DNA from: Helcobacillus massiliensis | GTDB taxonomy: Bacteria; Actinomycetota; Actinomycetes; Actinomycetales; Dermabacteraceae | DNA: 64,000 nucleotides | Direction: 5' to 3' | Assembly: GCF_014191425.1 (NCBI RefSeq) | Contig: NZ_JACHWP010000001.1 | Coordinates: 744,001-808,000, forward strand | Part shown: piece by piece, positions 16,590-25,550 of the stretch | Numbering within the stretch: position 1 is the stretch's first letter | How the letters are laid out: each line of letters starts with the position of its first letter | Position numbers and translations under genes: made by a program | The notes under the pieces: generated by a model | Seen by the model: only the letters and a program-made list of their open reading frames with translations | Databases searched by the model: none | Told to the model about the DNA's origin: nothing

Positions 16590-17002
16590 AGCAGCGCCTG
16601 GAACTCCTTCGCTTCGGCGATGCCGCGGGCACCGTCGGTGCGCTGGAACGCCATCAGGCTGAGGGTGTCGCCGGTGTTGAGGTTCGCGGTCGCCCACGGT
16701 GCGCCCTCCATGAACGTGAGATCAACGATCTGCGCCCATTCCAGGCGGGTGGTGCTGAACAGGTTCCGCACCGTCACCCGGTCCGGTTCCGCCTTCACGC
16801 ACACACTGGCCTGACGCCAGCAGAACCAGGAGATGATGGCACCGAGGATGAGGAAGCCGACCCGGTCCGAGATCGCGAACTGCGGGTACGGCAGGATGAT
16901 CGCCATCACGGTCATCGCCAGCATCATGACCGAGCCGATCGCAAGCGCGTAGATGCGGGCGATGCGGGGGCGGAAGATGCGGATGGGCGACGGGGTGGGC
17001 AT
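16565..17002 (-). CDS. PH domain-containing membrane protein
   Basis: This 145-residue protein has two N-terminal membrane helices (about 15-36 and 47-62; IARIYALAIGSVMMLAMTVM, VGFLILGAIISWFCW). A small bacterial PH-like domain follows, with VKAEPDRVTVRNLFSTTRLEWAQIVDLTF, the typical start of the bPH fold in actinobacterial membrane proteins. It is directly downstream of hisG (the stop of hisG abuts its ATG). Its role is unknown; it may be a membrane-anchored scaffold. Confidence 0.8.
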   Translation of the reverse strand: MPTPSPIRIFRPRIARIYALAIGSVMMLAMTVMAIILPYPQFAISDRVGFLILGAIISWFCWRQASVCVKAEPDRVTVRNLFSTTRLEWAQIVDLTFMEGAPWATANLNTGDTLSLMAFQRTDGARGIAEAKEFQALLYEKSDPA

Positions 17003-17887
17003 TCAGATCCTGCAGGCCTGGATGTCGGTGACGAGGATGGCGCGGGCGCCGGCCTCGTAGAGCTCATCCATCATAGCGTTCAGGCCCCTGCGCGACACCA
17101 TGGACCTCACGGCGTACCAGTCGCGTCCGTGCAGCGGCGACACGGTCGGGGATTCGAACCCCGGGGTGATCTCCACTGCCCGGTCGAGGTTCTCCGCGGC
17201 GATGTCGAAGTCCAGCAGCACGTACTCGCGGGCCACGAGGACACCGCGGATGCGGCGCCGGAGCACTTCGAGGGTGTGGGCGCGGGCAGGATCGAGGTCG
17301 AGCCCCGGGCGGGAGAAGAGCACCGCTTCGCTGCGGACGATCGGGTCGCCGAAGGTGGCGAGGCCGGCTGCGCGCAGGGTGGAGCCGGTTTCGACCACGT
17401 CGGCGATGACGTCGGCGATGCCGAGCTGGATGGAGCTCTCCACAGCGCCGTCCAGGTGCACCACCTCGGCGCTGATCCCAGCGGCCTGCAGGTGGTCGGT
17501 GACGAGTCGGTCGTAGCTGGTGGCGATGCGCGCACCCTCCAGCTGGGGGTCCTGGACGTCGCGGGGAGCGGCGAACCGGAACGTGGACACGGCGAAGCCG
17601 AGGCGCATGAGGACATCTGCCGGGGTGCCGGAGTCCATCAGCATGTCCTCACCGGTGATGCCGACATCGACCGTGCCGGTGCCGACGTACACTGCGATGT
17701 CGCGGGGGCGAAGGAAGAAGAACTCGACCTCGTTCGCCTCATCGACCAGCACCAGTTCCTTCGAGCTGGAGCGCTGCACGTACCCGGATTCGGCGAAGAG
17801 TGCGCTGGCGGGTTCATGCAGGGCGCCCTTGTTCGGCAGGGCGATGCGCAGCAGGCGCTTCGGCTCAGAGCTTCCGGTAGACGTCAT
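17003..17887 (-). CDS. hisG: ATP phosphoribosyltransferase, long form
   Basis: HisG catalyses the first step of histidine synthesis, joining ATP and PRPP. The 294-residue length matches the long hexameric form with a C-terminal regulatory domain that senses histidine. Visible signatures are [14 protein letters not shown] at the N-terminus, [10 protein letters not shown] (PRPP-binding neighbourhood), [19 protein letters not shown], and a C-terminal ferredoxin-like domain containing [36 protein letters not shown]. The ATG at 17887 lies inside the 3' end of hisE (23-base overlap), so translation is probably coupled. Confidence 0.95.
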   Translation of the reverse strand: MTSTGSSEPKRLLRIALPNKGALHEPASALFAESGYVQRSSSKELVLVDEANEVEFFFLRPRDIAVYVGTGTVDVGITGEDMLMDSGTPADVLMRLGFAVSTFRFAAPRDVQDPQLEGARIATSYDRLVTDHLQAAGISAEVVHLDGAVESSIQLGIADVIADVVETGSTLRAAGLATFGDPIVRSEAVLFSRPGLDLDPARAHTLEVLRRRIRGVLVAREYVLLDFDIAAENLDRAVEITPGFESPTVSPLHGRDWYAVRSMVSRRGLNAMMDELYEAGARAILVTDIQACRI

Positions 17888-18128
17888 CGAGACTGATCCC
17901 CTTCTTCACCATCATGACCTGGACGTGGTACAGCAGCTGCGAGATCTCCAGGGCGGCATCGTCATCGGTCTCGTATTCGCAGGCCATCCACACTTCGGCG
18001 GCCTCCTCCACGATCTTCTTGCCGATGCCGTGCACACCGGAGTCGAGCTCCCGAACGGTGCCGGAGCCCTCCGGGCGTTCGGCGGCTTTGCGCTGCAGTT
18101 CCTCGAACAGGGTCTCGAAATTCTTCAC
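17865..18128 (-). CDS. hisE: Phosphoribosyl-ATP diphosphatase
   Basis: HisE hydrolyses phosphoribosyl-ATP to phosphoribosyl-AMP, the second step of histidine synthesis. The 87-residue protein is a single MazG-like helical domain with [25 protein letters not shown] (metal-binding EEAxE) and the closing [22 protein letters not shown]. The GTG at 18128 overlaps the pnuC stop (GTGA). HisE and HisG are adjacent as in other actinobacteria; the rest of the his pathway is not in this window. Confidence 0.93.
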   Translation of the reverse strand: MKNFETLFEELQRKAAERPEGSGTVRELDSGVHGIGKKIVEEAAEVWMACEYETDDDAALEISQLLYHVQVMMVKKGISLDDVYRKL

Positions 18129-18793
18129 GTGGACAGCGTATCGACCCGGTCCCGGCGGTGGCGGATGCGCCACCATACGAAAAAGCCGACCAGGGTGAAC
18201 GCCCCGTAGAACACGTACATGAACGCGCTGGCGAAGTAGCCGGCGGACCACAGCAGGGGCACGCCGACCACGTCGACCGCCACCCAGATCAGCCAGAACT
18301 CGACCCATCCCTTCGCCATCCCGTAGGTGGCGAGCAGGGAGCCCATGAAGATGTAGGCGTCCGCCCACACGGGCTCGTAGGAGCCGAGCGCACGGAAGAC
18401 GGGGGTGAGCACGGCGACGCCGGCGGCCCAGGTGAGGACCAGGGCGAGGCGGGTGCGCCAGGAGGCCCAATCGGGGGCGACCGCTTCACCGTGCGCGATC
18501 TTGGTGGCGCGCCACTGGCTCCACCCGTAGATCGCGGCGATGAGGAACATCGCCTGCCGGCACGCCTGCCCGAGCAGATTGACGGGGTTCGGGGAGCCGA
18601 ACACGGCGCCGAGGAACACGGTCAGCAGCAGCATGTTGCCGGCGATGCCGACGGGCCACGCCCACACCCGTCGGCGCATGCCGGCGAACGCGGACAGCAG
18701 CCCGAAGGCGTTGCCGATGACTTCGCGGAACAGGATGAACTGTCCGCCGGGGAAGGTGATCTGGGCGTCGAAGAGCCAGCGCAGAAGATCCAT
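18125..18793 (-). CDS. pnuC: Nicotinamide riboside transporter PnuC
   Basis: PnuC imports nicotinamide riboside for NAD salvage by facilitated diffusion. The 222-residue membrane protein has about seven helices and family patterns such as [33 protein letters not shown] near the start, then [24 protein letters not shown] and [20 protein letters not shown] chose the ATG at 18793 because homology begins at [11 protein letters not shown]. No riboswitch-like leader is visible because the start overlaps the tail of rpe. It is coupled to hisE by a GTGA overlap, an unusual pairing of vitamin uptake and histidine genes. Confidence 0.9.
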   Translation of the reverse strand: MDLLRWLFDAQITFPGGQFILFREVIGNAFGLLSAFAGMRRRVWAWPVGIAGNMLLLTVFLGAVFGSPNPVNLLGQACRQAMFLIAAIYGWSQWRATKIAHGEAVAPDWASWRTRLALVLTWAAGVAVLTPVFRALGSYEPVWADAYIFMGSLLATYGMAKGWVEFWLIWVAVDVVGVPLLWSAGYFASAFMYVFYGAFTLVGFFVWWRIRHRRDRVDTLST

Positions 18794-18803
18794 GCGCCGG
18801 CCG

Positions 18804-19502
18804 TCAGCAGCCGGCGCCGCGGTGCGCGGCGGTGTGGTCGCGAGCCAGGGAGCGCAGCGTGGCGATCTCATCGGCGGCGTCGGCCGCGCTGTAGATCGCG
18901 GAGCCGGCGACGAACACGTTGGCGCCGGCGTCAGCGGCCTGTTCGATGGTGGACCTCGAGACCCCGCCGTCCACCTGGATCGAGACGTTGAGGTGGCTCT
19001 CGCTGATCGCCTGCCGGGCCCGACGGATCTTCGGCAGCATCGAGTCGATGAACGACTGGCCGCCGAAGCCGGGCTCCACCGTCATGATCAGCAGCATGTC
19101 GAACTCGCCGATGAAGTCGAGGATCGATTCGACCGGGGTGGCGGGGCGCAGCGCCACGCCGACCGCGGCGTTCTTGCGGCGCAGTTCGCGGGCGAGGCGG
19201 ATCGGCGCGGATGCCGCCTCCAGGTGGAACGTCACCGACTGGGCGCCCGCTTCGGCGAACTCGGGGGCGGTGCGGTCCGCGTCCTCGATCATCAGGTGGG
19301 CGTCCACGGGGATGGGGCTGCGGCGCACGATCTGCTCCACCATGGACGGGCCGAACGTCAGGTTCGGCACGAAGTGGTTGTCCATGACGTCGACATGGGC
19401 GGCGTCGGCGGTGGCGATGCGGTCGAGCTCCTGCCCGATCGCCATGAAGTCACTGTTGAGGATGGACGGGTGGATCAGCGAGGTGTCGGTGCTGTACTGC
19501 AT
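18804..19502 (-). CDS. rpe: Ribulose-phosphate 3-epimerase
   Basis: Rpe interconverts ribulose 5-phosphate and xylulose 5-phosphate in the pentose phosphate pathway. The 232-residue TIM-barrel has all key blocks: HPSILNSDF (catalytic Ser region), VDVMDNHFVPNLTFG with the metal-binding Asp and His, VDAHLMIE, MTVEPGFGGQSFI and VDGGVSRSTI with the second catalytic Asp. It is preceded by rsmB with a 4-base gap. Confidence 0.95.
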   Translation of the reverse strand: MQYSTDTSLIHPSILNSDFMAIGQELDRIATADAAHVDVMDNHFVPNLTFGPSMVEQIVRRSPIPVDAHLMIEDADRTAPEFAEAGAQSVTFHLEAASAPIRLARELRRKNAAVGVALRPATPVESILDFIGEFDMLLIMTVEPGFGGQSFIDSMLPKIRRARQAISESHLNVSIQVDGGVSRSTIEQAADAGANVFVAGSAIYSAADAADEIATLRSLARDHTAAHRGAGC

Positions 19503-19506
19503 GGCG

Positions 19507-21087
19507 TCAGGCCTTCTTCTTGATCAGGGCGAGGAACATGGCATCGGTGCCGTGGATGTGGGGCCACAGCTGCACGAACGGGCCGTCGCCGAGGTGCGCA
19601 TCGCCTACGTCGGCGCGCAGGCCCGCCTGGACGGCGTCGCGGGCATCGACGACCTCCGCGTCGTCGCGGCGGCGCAGCACGTCCTTGACGATGAGGACCG
19701 TTTCGGCGGCGTGCGGTGAGCAGGTGACGTAGGCGATGACTCCGCCGGGGGCGGCGGCGTCCAGGGCGCTGGCCAGCAGGCTGCGCTGCAGGCGGCCCAG
19801 CTGGGCGAGGTCACCGGGCTGTCGGCGCCACCGGGATTCGGGGCGGCGCCGCAGAGCGCCGAGGCCGGAGCAGGGGACGTCGGCGAGGATGCGGGAGAAC
19901 TCGCCGGGGCGGTCCGTGCCGATGGTGGTGCCGTCGGCGGTGATGCAGTCCACCTCGGCGCCCGCGTCCACCAGGGTGGCCACGGACTTCTCCACCAGGC
20001 CGGTGCGGTGCTCCTGCACTTCCACGGCGAGGACCTCGGCGCCCTGCTCCACGGAGAGGCCGGCGAGCAGGGCGGTCTTGCCGCCGGGCCCGGCGCACAA
20101 GTCGAGCCAGCGGCCGGTGTCGCCCTCCACGAGGGAGTCAGCACCGAGGGCGAGGGCGAGCGCCACCATCTGCGAGCCTTCGTCCTGGACGGCGGCGCGC
20201 CCCTCGTTGACGGCGGGAATGCGGCCCGGGTCGCCGCCGGGCCACCCCATGCCGAAGACGGACCAGCGGCCCTTCTCGGCCCCCGCGTCGGCGAGTTCGT
20301 CCTCGTCGGTGAGGCCCGGTCGCATCACGAGGTCGATCTGCGGGGCGGTGTTGTGGGCGGTGAGCAGGTCGTCGATCTCGGCGGCGCTGCGGCCGTGGAT
20401 GCGCAGTGCGTCGGTGAGGGCGCGCACGATCCACTCGGGGTGGGAGTGGACGACGGCGAGGTGCGCCGCTTCGTTCTCCTCCCGGGTGGGTGCGACCTCC
20501 TGGATCCACTCCTGCGCGCTCTTCTCACTGATGCGGCGCAGCACGGCGTTGACGAAGCCGGCGGCGCCGGCACCGGTGACATCCCGGGCGAGGCCGACGG
20601 TCTCCGACGCGGCGGCGTGCGGCGCCACGTTCATGTCGAGCATCTGGTACGCGCCGAGGCGCAGCACGTTCAGCACCGCGGTCTCGATCTGGTCCAGTGG
20701 GCGGTCCACGCACGCGGCGATGACGGTATCGAGGCGGCCCTGGGCGCGCAGCGCGCCGTAGAACAGTTCGGTGGTGAAGGCGGCATCGCGGGCATCTACC
20801 CGGTGGCGCCGCAGAATGCTCGGCAGGACCAGGTTCGCGTACGCGTCATCGAGGGCCACGGCCTGCATCGCTTCGAACGCGGCGCGGCGCGACGGCGTGG
20901 ACTCCCGACGCCGCTCCCCCGGCCGCTGCCGGGAGAAGCCCCGACGGGGCCCGCCACGGCCGCGGCTGCCGCTGCGTTCGCGGCCCTTGGCGTTGCGGTG
21001 CCGCTGGGGACCGCCGCGCGTCTCGCGGCGGTCGCCGTGCTGGTCGCGGCGACTGCCGCCGCCGCGGTCCTGACGGTATCGGTTCAT
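19507..21087 (-). CDS. rsmB: 16S rRNA m5C methyltransferase RsmB with Arg/Gly-rich N-terminal tail
   Basis: RsmB methylates C967 (E. coli numbering) of 16S rRNA with SAM. The 526-residue protein has a NusB-like N-terminal domain (SRRAAFEAMQAVALDDAYAN onward) and a Rossmann methyltransferase domain. That domain shows LDLCAGPGGKTALLAG (SAM binding), ILADVPCSGLGALRRRPE (motif IV Cys) and YVTCSPHAAE (motif VI catalytic Cys). About 65 extra N-terminal residues are almost only Arg, Gly, Asn, Gln and Asp, disordered and probably RNA-binding. The ATG at 21087 overlaps the fmt stop (ATGA). Confidence 0.93.
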   Translation of the reverse strand: MNRYRQDRGGGSRRDQHGDRRETRGGPQRHRNAKGRERSGSRGRGGPRRGFSRQRPGERRRESTPSRRAAFEAMQAVALDDAYANLVLPSILRRHRVDARDAAFTTELFYGALRAQGRLDTVIAACVDRPLDQIETAVLNVLRLGAYQMLDMNVAPHAAASETVGLARDVTGAGAAGFVNAVLRRISEKSAQEWIQEVAPTREENEAAHLAVVHSHPEWIVRALTDALRIHGRSAAEIDDLLTAHNTAPQIDLVMRPGLTDEDELADAGAEKGRWSVFGMGWPGGDPGRIPAVNEGRAAVQDEGSQMVALALALGADSLVEGDTGRWLDLCAGPGGKTALLAGLSVEQGAEVLAVEVQEHRTGLVEKSVATLVDAGAEVDCITADGTTIGTDRPGEFSRILADVPCSGLGALRRRPESRWRRQPGDLAQLGRLQRSLLASALDAAAPGGVIAYVTCSPHAAETVLIVKDVLRRRDDAEVVDARDAVQAGLRADVGDAHLGDGPFVQLWPHIHGTDAMFLALIKKKA

Positions 21088-22040
21088 GCCTGCTCTCCGC
21101 TCGCTTCGGGGGTGGTGGTCAGTCGGGATGCGTCATCGAGGCGGGCGCCCCGCGCCCAGTCGGCGGCGTTCATCGCCTGCTTCCCGGGCGGACCGATCCG
21201 CGTCAGGTGGATCGGCCCGGTGCCGGTGCCGACGAACACGGCGCGCTTCGTCGCGCCGATGCCGCCCGGCTCCAAGCGCATCCCGTCGGGGGCGATGTCG
21301 GTGCCCACGCCGAGCAGTTTGTGCCGCTGCCCGCCGAGGTAGGCGAACGCGCCCGGTTTCGGGGCGACGGCGCGGATCCGCGCCGACACTGCGGCGGCGT
21401 CGGCGGTGAAGTCGATGGCCTGGTCCTCGGCGGTGAGCTTCGCCGCGTGGCTGACGCCGTCGGCCGCCTGGGGCGTGAGCGTGAGGTGACCCGCGGCGAT
21501 CTCGTCCATGACGCGGACAAGTGCGGCACCGCCGTCGACGGCGATGCGGTCCAGCAGGTCGCCGGCGGTCTCATCGGGCGCGATGGAGCACTCGGCGGTG
21601 AGGGCCACATCGCCGGTGTCGAGACCCTCATCGAGGCGGAAGATGCTCAGACCCGTCGTGGTGAGGCCGTCCTGGACGGCGCGCTGCACGGGGGCGGCGC
21701 CGCGGTAGGCGGGCAGGAGGGAGAAGTGCAGGTTGAACCAGCCGTGGCGGGGAATCTCCAGCACCTCGCGACGCAGCAGCTGCCCGTAGGCGACGACCAC
21801 TGCGGCATCGATCTCAAGGGCGCGGAGGTCATCAGCGGCGTCCGCGATCCGCTCCGGCTTCAGCACGGGGATCCCGGCCTCCTTGGCGGCCTGCGCAACC
21901 GCCGACGGGCGCAGTCGTCGGCCCCGGCCCGTCGGTGCGTCGGGCTGGGTGAGGACCGCGACCACCTCGTGCGGTGAGTCGATCAGGGCCTGCAGGGAGG
22001 GAACGGCGACATCCGGGGTTCCGGCGAAGAGAAGACGCAT
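21084..22040 (-). CDS. fmt: Methionyl-tRNA formyltransferase
   Basis: Fmt formylates initiator Met-tRNA with 10-formyltetrahydrofolate. The 318-residue protein begins LLFAGTPDVAVPSLQAL, carries the formyltransferase signature region HGWFNLHFSLLPAYRGAAPVQRAV (catalytic Asn/His) followed by the Asp in LDTGDVAL, and has the C-terminal OB-fold domain (RAVAPKPGAFAYLGGQRHKLL). It is first in the fmt-rsmB-rpe run and follows priA after a 71-base gap. Confidence 0.95.
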   Translation of the reverse strand: MRLLFAGTPDVAVPSLQALIDSPHEVVAVLTQPDAPTGRGRRLRPSAVAQAAKEAGIPVLKPERIADAADDLRALEIDAAVVVAYGQLLRREVLEIPRHGWFNLHFSLLPAYRGAAPVQRAVQDGLTTTGLSIFRLDEGLDTGDVALTAECSIAPDETAGDLLDRIAVDGGAALVRVMDEIAAGHLTLTPQAADGVSHAAKLTAEDQAIDFTADAAAVSARIRAVAPKPGAFAYLGGQRHKLLGVGTDIAPDGMRLEPGGIGATKRAVFVGTGTGPIHLTRIGPPGKQAMNAADWARGARLDDASRLTTTPEASGEQA

Positions 22041-22111
22041 GGTGCCTCGATTCTATGCGGTGGACGGGGGGCGAGCGGGCAGTGCGGATGTGGGCGCAGC
22101 GGTGGCGGGTG

Positions 22112-24052
22112 TCAGAAGATGTGCGGCGGGTCCACCTGGACCCGCAGCTGACCGGGCAGCTTCTTCGCACTGCGGACCATCAGCGCCGCCCGGACCGCTT
22201 CCACGAGCTGCTGGGCGCCGGGCGCGGCGATCCGCAGCACCGCGCGCGTCACGGGCTTCTCCCCGTCCCACACATCGTCCAGGGGGCCGAGGACACCCGC
22301 CATCCCCGGCAGCTCCAGCACGTCGAGGAATCCGGCGACAGCGGCCTTGTCACCGCGCGCCTCCACCACCTTCGACAGCGGCGGGAACAGCAGTTCGGCG
22401 CGCTGCTCGAGCACGGTGTCGATGAACGCGCGGCCTCGCGGCACCACGAGCGACCGGATCGCGGGGGCATGAGCGGTGCCGACCACGAGGACCTGGCCGC
22501 CGTCGGAGAAGGGCCTGGTGGCGGCGATCGCATGGGACCAGCGGCGCACCGCCTCCACATCAGCGTCGAACGCGGCGCGGGCGAGGGTGCCGTCGGCGTC
22601 CAGGACTGCGCAGGCGGCGTACCCACCCGCTGGGAGCGGCTCCGCGCCCGGGGTGGCGACCACCACGCAGGGCCCGTCCACGTCCTCGTCCGGCACGATG
22701 CCGCCGGCGCCGCCGGAGACGTGGAACTCGACATCGCCGAAGGCGCGCTTGAGGTCATCGGCGGTGCGGGCACTGCCGGAGACCACCGGCCGCACCTGCG
22801 TGCGGTCGCATTCGGCGCAGCGGAACGCCCCGTGGGTGAGTCCGCAGACGGGGCACACGAGCGCCAGTCCCCTCCCCCGCACCACAAGGGCGGCGTGGCA
22901 GGCGGTACAGGTGGCGCGAGTCCCGCAGAACGTGCACACCAGCGCCGGAACGTACCCGGAGCGCGGCACCTGCACGAGCACCGGGCCGCGGGTCAGCCCC
23001 TCCCGGATGAGGCGGTAGGCGCGCTGCGGCAGGCGGGAATACCCGGAGGCTCCTTCCCGCTCCCGCAGGTGCTCATCCATCAGTTCGATCCGCGGGTGCG
23101 TGAGGGCGTGCGGCGCAGGCGCCGGCTCGAGCTCCACCAGGACGCCGTCCCGGGCCCACTGGGTGAGCTGCACGGACCGCGACGGGGTCAGGAACAGCAC
23201 GGGGACCCGCTCGATGTGGGAGCGGGCGAGCACCACTGTTCGGGCGTGGGGGTACGGTGCGCGCGGCTCCTCGAACAGGTCGTCGGCTTCGTCCCACATG
23301 AGGATCAGGCCGAGGTTCGCGACGGGAGCGAACGCGGCACTGCGGGTGCCGACGACGACGCGGTGCTCACCGCTGAGGATGCGCAGGAACGTCCGGTAGC
23401 GCTTCTCCGGTCCTTCGCTGCTGGTGAGCTGCGCACATGAGATCCCGTCGCCCTGCAGGGCGGCGCTGACGCGAGCCGCGTCGCGGGCGTCGGGGGCGAG
23501 GATGAGGGCGCCCTGGTCGTCGTCGAGGGAATGGACGGCTTCGACGGCGGCGTCCAGCCAGCTCTCGGCGGGGTCGAGGGTGATGGCGGCGCGGGGCGAT
23601 CCGCCCTCACGGGCGTGGGAATAGAACGCGGCGAGTCCGCGGTAGCGGGCGGTGAGGAAGCCGACGGGTTCAGCGGCGTCGTCCGCGTCCGCTGATTCGG
23701 CGCGGCGCGCGAGGAATTCTTCGCGGTCGGCATGGGCGCGCTTCTCCGCGCGGGCGTGTCGCGCCGGGACGGCCAGGCGCAGCACATCGGTCAGGCTGCC
23801 GGCGGTGCGTTCGGCGACCATCGCGCACACCCGGAAGGTGTCCTCACTGATGACGCGGTCGGTGGAGACGAGCTTCCTGATCGGAGCGAGCGGCCGGTCC
23901 GTGTCGGGAGCGGCGACGCGCTCTCGGACGAGTGCTTCGCTGTCGCGGCCGGCGAAGGCGACGCGGACGCGCTGCCCGGGGGCGAGCTCGTCCATGTCGG
24001 CGGGGATCGCGTACTCGAAGGCGCGGTCCAGATGCGGCAGGGCCCCCATCAC
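22112..24052 (-). CDS. priA: Probable primosomal protein N' (PriA), actinobacterial form without Walker A
   Basis: PriA restarts stalled replication forks. The coding part shown has 646 residues from the first GTG. The zinc-binding region is clear, with eight Cys (CTFCGTRATCTACH, CPVCGLTHGAFRCAEC). A DEAD-like WDEADDLFEE is present, but no GxxGxGKT Walker A occurs where PriA normally has it. This is known for actinobacterial PriA and implies loss of ATPase activity. Conserved N-terminal sequence (PVARVHV) continues upstream of 24052 into codons up to about 24178 with no ATG, GTG or TTG, so the true start is probably non-standard (see findings). It follows an FKBP gene and precedes fmt. Confidence 0.85.
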   Translation of the reverse strand: MMGALPHLDRAFEYAIPADMDELAPGQRVRVAFAGRDSEALVRERVAAPDTDRPLAPIRKLVSTDRVISEDTFRVCAMVAERTAGSLTDVLRLAVPARHARAEKRAHADREEFLARRAESADADDAAEPVGFLTARYRGLAAFYSHAREGGSPRAAITLDPAESWLDAAVEAVHSLDDDQGALILAPDARDAARVSAALQGDGISCAQLTSSEGPEKRYRTFLRILSGEHRVVVGTRSAAFAPVANLGLILMWDEADDLFEEPRAPYPHARTVVLARSHIERVPVLFLTPSRSVQLTQWARDGVLVELEPAPAPHALTHPRIELMDEHLREREGASGYSRLPQRAYRLIREGLTRGPVLVQVPRSGYVPALVCTFCGTRATCTACHAALVVRGRGLALVCPVCGLTHGAFRCAECDRTQVRPVVSGSARTADDLKRAFGDVEFHVSGGAGGIVPDEDVDGPCVVVATPGAEPLPAGGYAACAVLDADGTLARAAFDADVEAVRRWSHAIAATRPFSDGGQVLVVGTAHAPAIRSLVVPRGRAFIDTVLEQRAELLFPPLSKVVEARGDKAAVAGFLDVLELPGMAGVLGPLDDVWDGEKPVTRAVLRIAAPGAQQLVEAVRAALMVRSAKKLPGQLRVQVDPPHIF

Positions 24053-24174
24053 GTGGACGCGGGCGACCGGGTCGGTGTCGACGAGGTCGAAGCCGGCGGT
24101 GGTGCGCAGGCGCGCAGGAGCGGCCTCTCCCTCCGGCTGTGGGAAGAGGCCGCCCTGGGTGCTGCTGGGGTCGG

Positions 24175-24564
24175 TCAGTTGGACCGCACCCCGACGAGGT
24201 CGCAGACGAAGATGAGGGTCTCGCCGCCCTTGATGACGCCGGGGATGCCGCGCGGGCCGTAGGCGAGGTCCGCGGGGATCTCCAGGCGGCGCCGGCCGCC
24301 GACCTTCATGCCCTGGACGCCCTGGTCCCAGCCGGGGATGACCTGGCCGACGCCGAGCGGGAACGTCAGCGGTTCACCGCGGTCCCAGGAGGCGTCGAAC
24401 TGCTTGCCGTCGCTGAGGCCGACGCCGACGTAGTGGACGTCCACGACATCGCCCTTCTTCGCGACGTCGCCGTCGCCCTCCCACTCGTCGATGATCACGA
24501 GCTCGGTAGGCTCTTCGGTGCCGTCCACGGACACCTGCGGCTTGGTGGGGTTCTGCTGGTTCAT
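24175..24564 (-). CDS. FKBP-type peptidyl-prolyl cis-trans isomerase, cytoplasmic
   Basis: This 129-residue single-domain FKBP catalyses proline isomerisation. Family blocks are VDVHYVGVGLSDGKQFDASWDRGEPLTFPLGVGQVIPGWDQGVQGMKVGGRRRLEIPADLAYG and a C-terminal LIFVCDLVGV. The active-site Tyr, Asp, Val, Ile and Trp are in place. It has no signal peptide. I chose ATG 24564 because AAAGGAA lies 6 bases upstream. It follows the lipoprotein FKBP gene, so two FKBPs are made together; both lie downstream of pafA. Confidence 0.92.
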   Translation of the reverse strand: MNQQNPTKPQVSVDGTEEPTELVIIDEWEGDGDVAKKGDVVDVHYVGVGLSDGKQFDASWDRGEPLTFPLGVGQVIPGWDQGVQGMKVGGRRRLEIPADLAYGPRGIPGVIKGGETLIFVCDLVGVRSN

Positions 24565-24596
24565 GAGGGATTCCTTTCGGGTCGGGTGAACGGATC

Positions 24597-25550
24597 TCAT
24601 GCCTTGGCGACGTACAGGACGTCCGCCGCGAAGATGAGGGTCTTGCCGCCGAGTTCGTGCTGGGCGGGGTCATCGCCGTAGCCGTCCTTCGGCGGGATCA
24701 CGAGCAGGTACTGGCTGCCGGCGGCGGCGCCCTCCAGGCCGTTGTCCCAGCCGGGGATGACGCGGCCGGCGCCGAGGGGGAACACGAACGGCTCGCCCCG
24801 GTCCCAGGAGGAGTCGAACTTCTCGCCGGTCTCCCAGTCCCATCCGGTGTAGTGCATGACGAGGGTGTCCCCCTTGGCGGCCTTCTCCCCCGTGCCGACG
24901 ATCGTCGGTTCGGCGACGAGTTCGGTCGGGGCCTTCCCGGAGGGCTTGCCCTTCAGTTCGGGGGCGCCGTTGTCTCCGAGGGTGAACTCGGGCATACCGG
25001 AGGGGACGGGCTTCTGTGTGCCCTCGGCGCGCTTCAGGGCGATGCCCTCGAGGTCGCCGACCTGCAGGATCGGCTGCTGGCCCTGCCCGGACTGGTCGGC
25101 GGTGAAGCCGGCCTGGGCGAAGCGGGTGCCGACGGCCATGCCGGAGAAGAACTCCGCGGCGCTCTTGCCGATGGTCTTCTCAACGACGGGCAGTGCGGTC
25201 GCGCTCTTCTCCTTGAACTCCGAGAACAGTGTGTCGCCGGAGGCCGGGTCGATGAACACCGACCGGGTGATGATCGTGTCGCCCTGCTTGACGGCTGCAC
25301 CGTCGCCCTTGACGACCACCGTGTTCTCCTGCTCCTTGTACTCGAGCGGGGCGTCGAAGGTGACCTTCGGCTCCTTGCCGACGTTGTCGCTGATCGTGAG
25401 CTTGTCGAGGACAGCTCCGCCCTTCTCGGCGGGGGCGGAGGGGTTGGCCGACGGCTTCTGGGTCGTCGACTTGTCGCCACCGCAGGCGGCGAGGGTTCCT
25501 CCCGCCGCGGCGGCGGTGAGGGCGGTGACGAGGGTGCGTCGGCTGATCAC
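24597..25550 (-). CDS. FKBP-type peptidyl-prolyl isomerase lipoprotein
   Basis: This 317-residue protein begins with a lipoprotein signal peptide (MISRRTLVTALTAAAAGGTLAAC) with Cys 23 as the lipidated residue. A twin-arginine pair (SRRTLV) raises the possibility of Tat export. The C-terminal domain (about 200-317) is a full FKBP: GDTLVMHYTGWDWETGEKFDSSWDRGEPFVFPLGAGRVIPGWDNGL. The middle (about 45-190) looks like a diverged, non-catalytic FKBP-like domain. The GTG at 25550 overlaps the pafA stop (GTGA) and has AGGAGGAA upstream. It probably works outside the membrane on exported proteins. Confidence 0.9.
   Translation of the reverse strand: MISRRTLVTALTAAAAGGTLAACGGDKSTTQKPSANPSAPAEKGGAVLDKLTISDNVGKEPKVTFDAPLEYKEQENTVVVKGDGAAVKQGDTIITRSVFIDPASGDTLFSEFKEKSATALPVVEKTIGKSAAEFFSGMAVGTRFAQAGFTADQSGQGQQPILQVGDLEGIALKRAEGTQKPVPSGMPEFTLGDNGAPELKGKPSGKAPTELVAEPTIVGTGEKAAKGDTLVMHYTGWDWETGEKFDSSWDRGEPFVFPLGAGRVIPGWDNGLEGAAAGSQYLLVIPPKDGYGDDPAQHELGGKTLIFAADVLYVAKA

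Noticed and set aside
16184-17896. Plus-strand 570-codon frame across DUF3866, PH and hisG genes
   Set aside because: Spans three well-supported genes in another frame; no homology.
18794-18871. Longer pnuC start at 18871
   Set aside because: The extension lies within rpe, is Arg/Pro-rich and not conserved; the family starts at MDLLRW.
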